Source of the DNA: Nonomuraea aurantiaca
Lineage (GTDB): Bacteria; Actinomycetota; Actinomycetes; Streptosporangiales; Streptosporangiaceae
DNA: 64,000 bases
Assembly: GCF_020215705.1 (NCBI RefSeq)
Contig: NZ_JAIWNB010000002.1
Location: forward strand, 788,343 to 852,342
Direction: 5' to 3'
In this document: positions 61,743-64,000 of the stretch, one piece after another
Position numbering within the stretch: position 1 is the stretch's first letter
Layout of the letters: every line of letters begins with the position of its first letter
Made by a program: the position numbers and the translations under genes
Notes under the pieces: generated by a model
What the model saw: the letters and a program-made list of their open reading frames with translations, nothing else
What the model was told of the DNA's origin: nothing
Databases searched by the model: none

Positions 61743-63575
61743 GTGAAACGCCGTTTTGTCATCCTGCTCGCCGTCCTCGGCCTGGTCTGCCTGACCGGCA
61801 TGACCGGAGCCGGGGCCGCCGCCGAGCCGCCGCCGAACCGGCAGTATCGCGTGGAGGGACCGGCGAACGCCCAGCAACGCAGCGCCGTCGCCGCGACCGG
61901 TGCCGCGATCGACGAGGTGGCCTCGGGATCGGTCCTGATCACCGCCACGACGGCCGAGGTGGACGCGATCAGGCGCCTCGGCTACCGGATCTCGGAGGTG
62001 CCGCGCCCGTTATCGCCGTCCGGCGGCGTCGGGCCCTTTGACTTCCCGCCGGCGGACTCCGGCTACCACAACTACGCCGAGGCCAACGCCGACATCAACG
62101 CGCTCGTCGCCGCTCATCCCAACCTCGCGACCGTCTCCACGTACGGCACGTCGTACGAGGGCAGAGCCCTGCGCGTCGTCAAGATCAGCGACAACGTCGC
62201 GACCGACGAGGCCGAGCCGGAGGTGCTGTTCACCGCGCACCAGCACGCCCGCGAGCACCTCACGGTGGAGATGGCGCTCTACCTGATGCACCTGCTGGTC
62301 GACAACTACGGCACCGACACCCGGATCACGAACCTGGTGAACTCCCGGGAGATCTGGATCATGCCGGACCTGAACCCGGACGGCGGCGAGTACGACATCG
62401 CCAGCGGCTCCTACCGCTCCTGGCGCAAGAACCGCCAGCCGAACAGCGGCTCGTCGGCCGTCGGGACCGACCTGAACCGTAACTGGGCCTACAACTTCGG
62501 CTGCTGCGGCGGCTCCTCCGGCAGCGCCTCCAGCGAGACCTACCGCGGCGCGTCGGCCGAGTCGGCGCCCGAGGTCAGGGCCACGGCCGACTTCGTACGT
62601 GGCCGGGTCGTCGGCGGCGTCCAGCAGATCAAGTCGAACATCGACTTCCACACCTACGCCGAACTCGTCCTGTGGCCCTACGGCTTCACCTTCAACGACA
62701 CGGCCCCGGGCCTGACCCAGGACGACCACGACGCGTTCGCCGCGCTCGGCCGGAACCTGGCCTCGACCAACACCTACACCCCGGAGCAGTCCAGCGACCT
62801 CTACATCACCGACGGGACGATCGACGACTGGCTGTGGGGCGCCTACAAGATCTTCAGCTTCACCTTCGAGATGTATCCCGTCAGCTCCAGTCCGGGCTTC
62901 TACCCGCCGGACGAGCAGATCGTCCCGCAGACCACCCGGAACAGGGAGGCGGTGCTCCGCTTCCTCGAGTACTCCGACTGCGTCTACCGGATCATCGGCA
63001 AGGAGGCCCAGTACTGCGGCACCGGCACCCCGCCCGTGACCGTCTACTCCGACACCTTCGAGACCGGCACCGGCTGGACCGTCAACCCGAGCGCCACGGA
63101 CACGGCCACCACCGGCGCGTGGGAGCGCGGTGTTCCGGAGGCCACCACCTCCTCCGGGGCCAAGCAGCTCGGCACCACGGTCAGCGGCACCAACGACCTG
63201 GTGACGGGCCGTCTCGCGGGCACCTCCGCGGGTGACTTCGACATTGATGGCGGCAGCACCTCGATCCAGTCGCCGCCCATCACGCTGCCCGCCACCGGCA
63301 CGCTCAGCCTCTCGCTGTCGTGGTACCTGGCGCACGGCTCGAACGCCTCCAGCGCCGACTACTTCCGGGTCAGGGTGGCCGGCGACACCACGACGACCGT
63401 CTTCCAGCAGGCCGGCGCGGCGGCCAACCGCAATGGGGCCTGGGCCACGGCCACGGCCGGTCTGAGCGCGTACGCGGGTCAGACGGTGCGCATCCTCATC
63501 GACGCCGCCGACGCTTCCGGCGCGTCCCTGGTCGAAGCGGGCGTCGATGACGTCCGCATCACGCAGCAGAACTGA
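61743..63575 (+). CDS. Secreted M14 zinc carboxypeptidase
   Basis: 610 aa. Signal peptide ([19 protein letters not shown], cleavage near AGAAAEPP), propeptide-like region to about 95, then the carboxypeptidase domain about 105-420. Zinc ligands are H168 and E171 in [12 protein letters not shown] and the His of [13 protein letters not shown]. Catalytic Glu in FTFEMYP. A C-terminal beta-sandwich domain (about 425-610) starts [16 protein letters not shown] and resembles MAM/immune-inhibitor-type binding modules. GTG start with AGGAGGA 5 nt upstream. Extracellular protein degradation. Confidence 0.92.
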   Translation: MKRRFVILLAVLGLVCLTGMTGAGAAAEPPPNRQYRVEGPANAQQRSAVAATGAAIDEVASGSVLITATTAEVDAIRRLGYRISEVPRPLSPSGGVGPFDFPPADSGYHNYAEANADINALVAAHPNLATVSTYGTSYEGRALRVVKISDNVATDEAEPEVLFTAHQHAREHLTVEMALYLMHLLVDNYGTDTRITNLVNSREIWIMPDLNPDGGEYDIASGSYRSWRKNRQPNSGSSAVGTDLNRNWAYNFGCCGGSSGSASSETYRGASAESAPEVRATADFVRGRVVGGVQQIKSNIDFHTYAELVLWPYGFTFNDTAPGLTQDDHDAFAALGRNLASTNTYTPEQSSDLYITDGTIDDWLWGAYKIFSFTFEMYPVSSSPGFYPPDEQIVPQTTRNREAVLRFLEYSDCVYRIIGKEAQYCGTGTPPVTVYSDTFETGTGWTVNPSATDTATTGAWERGVPEATTSSGAKQLGTTVSGTNDLVTGRLAGTSAGDFDIDGGSTSIQSPPITLPATGTLSLSLSWYLAHGSNASSADYFRVRVAGDTTTTVFQQAGAAANRNGAWATATAGLSAYAGQTVRILIDAADASGASLVEAGVDDVRITQQN

Positions 63576-63595
63576 TCGTCCTTCGGCCGGTCACC

Positions 63596-63628
63596 ACGGC
63601 GGAGCACCGAGTCCGGGTGCTCCGCCGT
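63596..63628 (+). terminator. Strong hairpin after the carboxypeptidase gene
   Basis: ACGGCGGAGCACC (63596-63608) pairs with GGTGCTCCGCCGT (63616-63628): 13 bp perfect, 7-nt loop, 20 nt after the stop. A typical actinobacterial terminator without a T-tract. Confidence 0.8.
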
Positions 63629-64000
63629 AGCCATGCCTGTCGGACCTCATCTTTGGGTCTTGTAAGACCCGGGTGTCAAGGCTACGATCGCGGCAACTCT
63701 TAGGAAACTTTCCTAAAAGAAATCATGAATCAGGAAGCCATGTCCCGGTCTCCGCCGTCCTCCTCCACTCTGACCCAGAGTGTTCCGGGCCGTCGAAGTG
63801 ACCCTCCGACATGGGCAGCTCCCCTCCCACTCTGACTGGCCGAGCAAAGCGAACCCCTCCCGCTGCCACCCCCCAGCGGCCCGCGCCACCTCGCGGGCCC
63901 GTGCCGTACGGCTCGCGCTCTCACCCCCCGGCGCGAGCCGTACGGCACGCCACCCGGACAGGAACCGGCAAGCCGCACCCCCAGGGGCAGCCAAGGGGTT
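63629..64000. other. Right-edge intergenic region
   Basis: No gene is recognisable apart from low-quality open frames. An AT-richer patch lies at about 63690-63730 (TCTTAGGAAACTTTCCTAAA contains the near-palindrome TAGGAAACTTTCCTA). The large palindrome at 63900-63949 is listed separately. Confidence 0.5.
63900..63949. repeat. Large palindrome at the right edge
   Basis: Arms 63900-63918 and 63931-63949 (19 bp, containing CGTGCCGTACGGC and its complement) are perfectly complementary around a 12-nt loop. The inner core GTACGGCTCGCG is shared with the palindrome at 56593-56634. It may terminate a gene beyond the window. Confidence 0.75.

Noticed and set aside
63713..63994. 93-codon leftward gene at the right edge
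   Set aside because: It runs through the large palindrome, is Arg/Gly-rich, and has no ribosome binding site or domain.

Overview
The window is very GC-rich, with dense genes, strong G/C codon bias, frequent GTG/TTG starts and many ATGA stop-start overlaps. It carries the actinobacterial order xerC - M23 peptidase - rpsB - tsf - pyrH - frr - cdsA - rlmN. This points to a chromosomal segment of a filamentous actinomycete. A Streptosporangiaceae/Nonomuraea-like host is my inference from protein style, not from any search.

Layout. (1) 1-7.5 kb: XerC-type recombinase, two decayed gene remnants, an M23 peptidase with a repeat-rich N-terminus, an AAC(6')-like acetyltransferase, and a divergent MFS/ArsR pair over six half-sites at exact 11-bp spacing. 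(2) 7.5-14.5 kb: the rpsB-tsf-pyrH-frr-cdsA housekeeping run with a structured rpsB leader, a SUFU-domain protein and rlmN. (3) 14.5-18 kb: SGNH hydrolase with a TetR-type operator, a two-gene ABC system, a DivIVA-repeat protein and a GNAT. (4) 18-32.9 kb: two divergent, translationally coupled operons. Leftward is iolC - DeoC-like aldolase - iolB - iolD. Rightward is a sugar ABC transporter - PHP/CehA metallohydrolase - IolE-like TIM barrel - Gfo/Idh/MocA oxidoreductase - GH38 alpha-mannosidase. Two near-identical palindromic operators separate them. I read this as a candidate system for uptake and breakdown of an inositol-containing mannoside or phospho-compound. (5) 32.9-34 kb: an Rpn-like nuclease-fold gene followed by a partial copy of its own 3' end. 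(6) 34-41.6 kb: Lrp regulator, a 23-codon leader ORF coupled to an aminoaldehyde dehydrogenase, potA-potD-potB-potC and a DAO-type oxidase, together a polyamine/GABA catabolic unit. (7) 41.6-48.5 kb: hydrolase, then a leftward run of compact P450 - PEP-mutase-like enzyme - AfsR-type regulator - MFS exporter. (8) 48.5-64 kb: DedA - DMT - GT4 - DUF998 run, membrane proteins, a LysE exporter, a class C serine hydrolase, a decayed YeiH-like fragment, a second AfsR-type regulator, a CocE/NonD hydrolase and a secreted M14 carboxypeptidase.

Other themes: coding minisatellites have periods divisible by three (6, 24, 30, 36 bp), while the two repeats in non-coding DNA have periods of 35 and 14/15 bp. 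A palindrome sharing a GTACGGCTCGCG core occurs in two separate intergenic regions. I saw no tRNA, rRNA, CRISPR array or intact insertion sequence.
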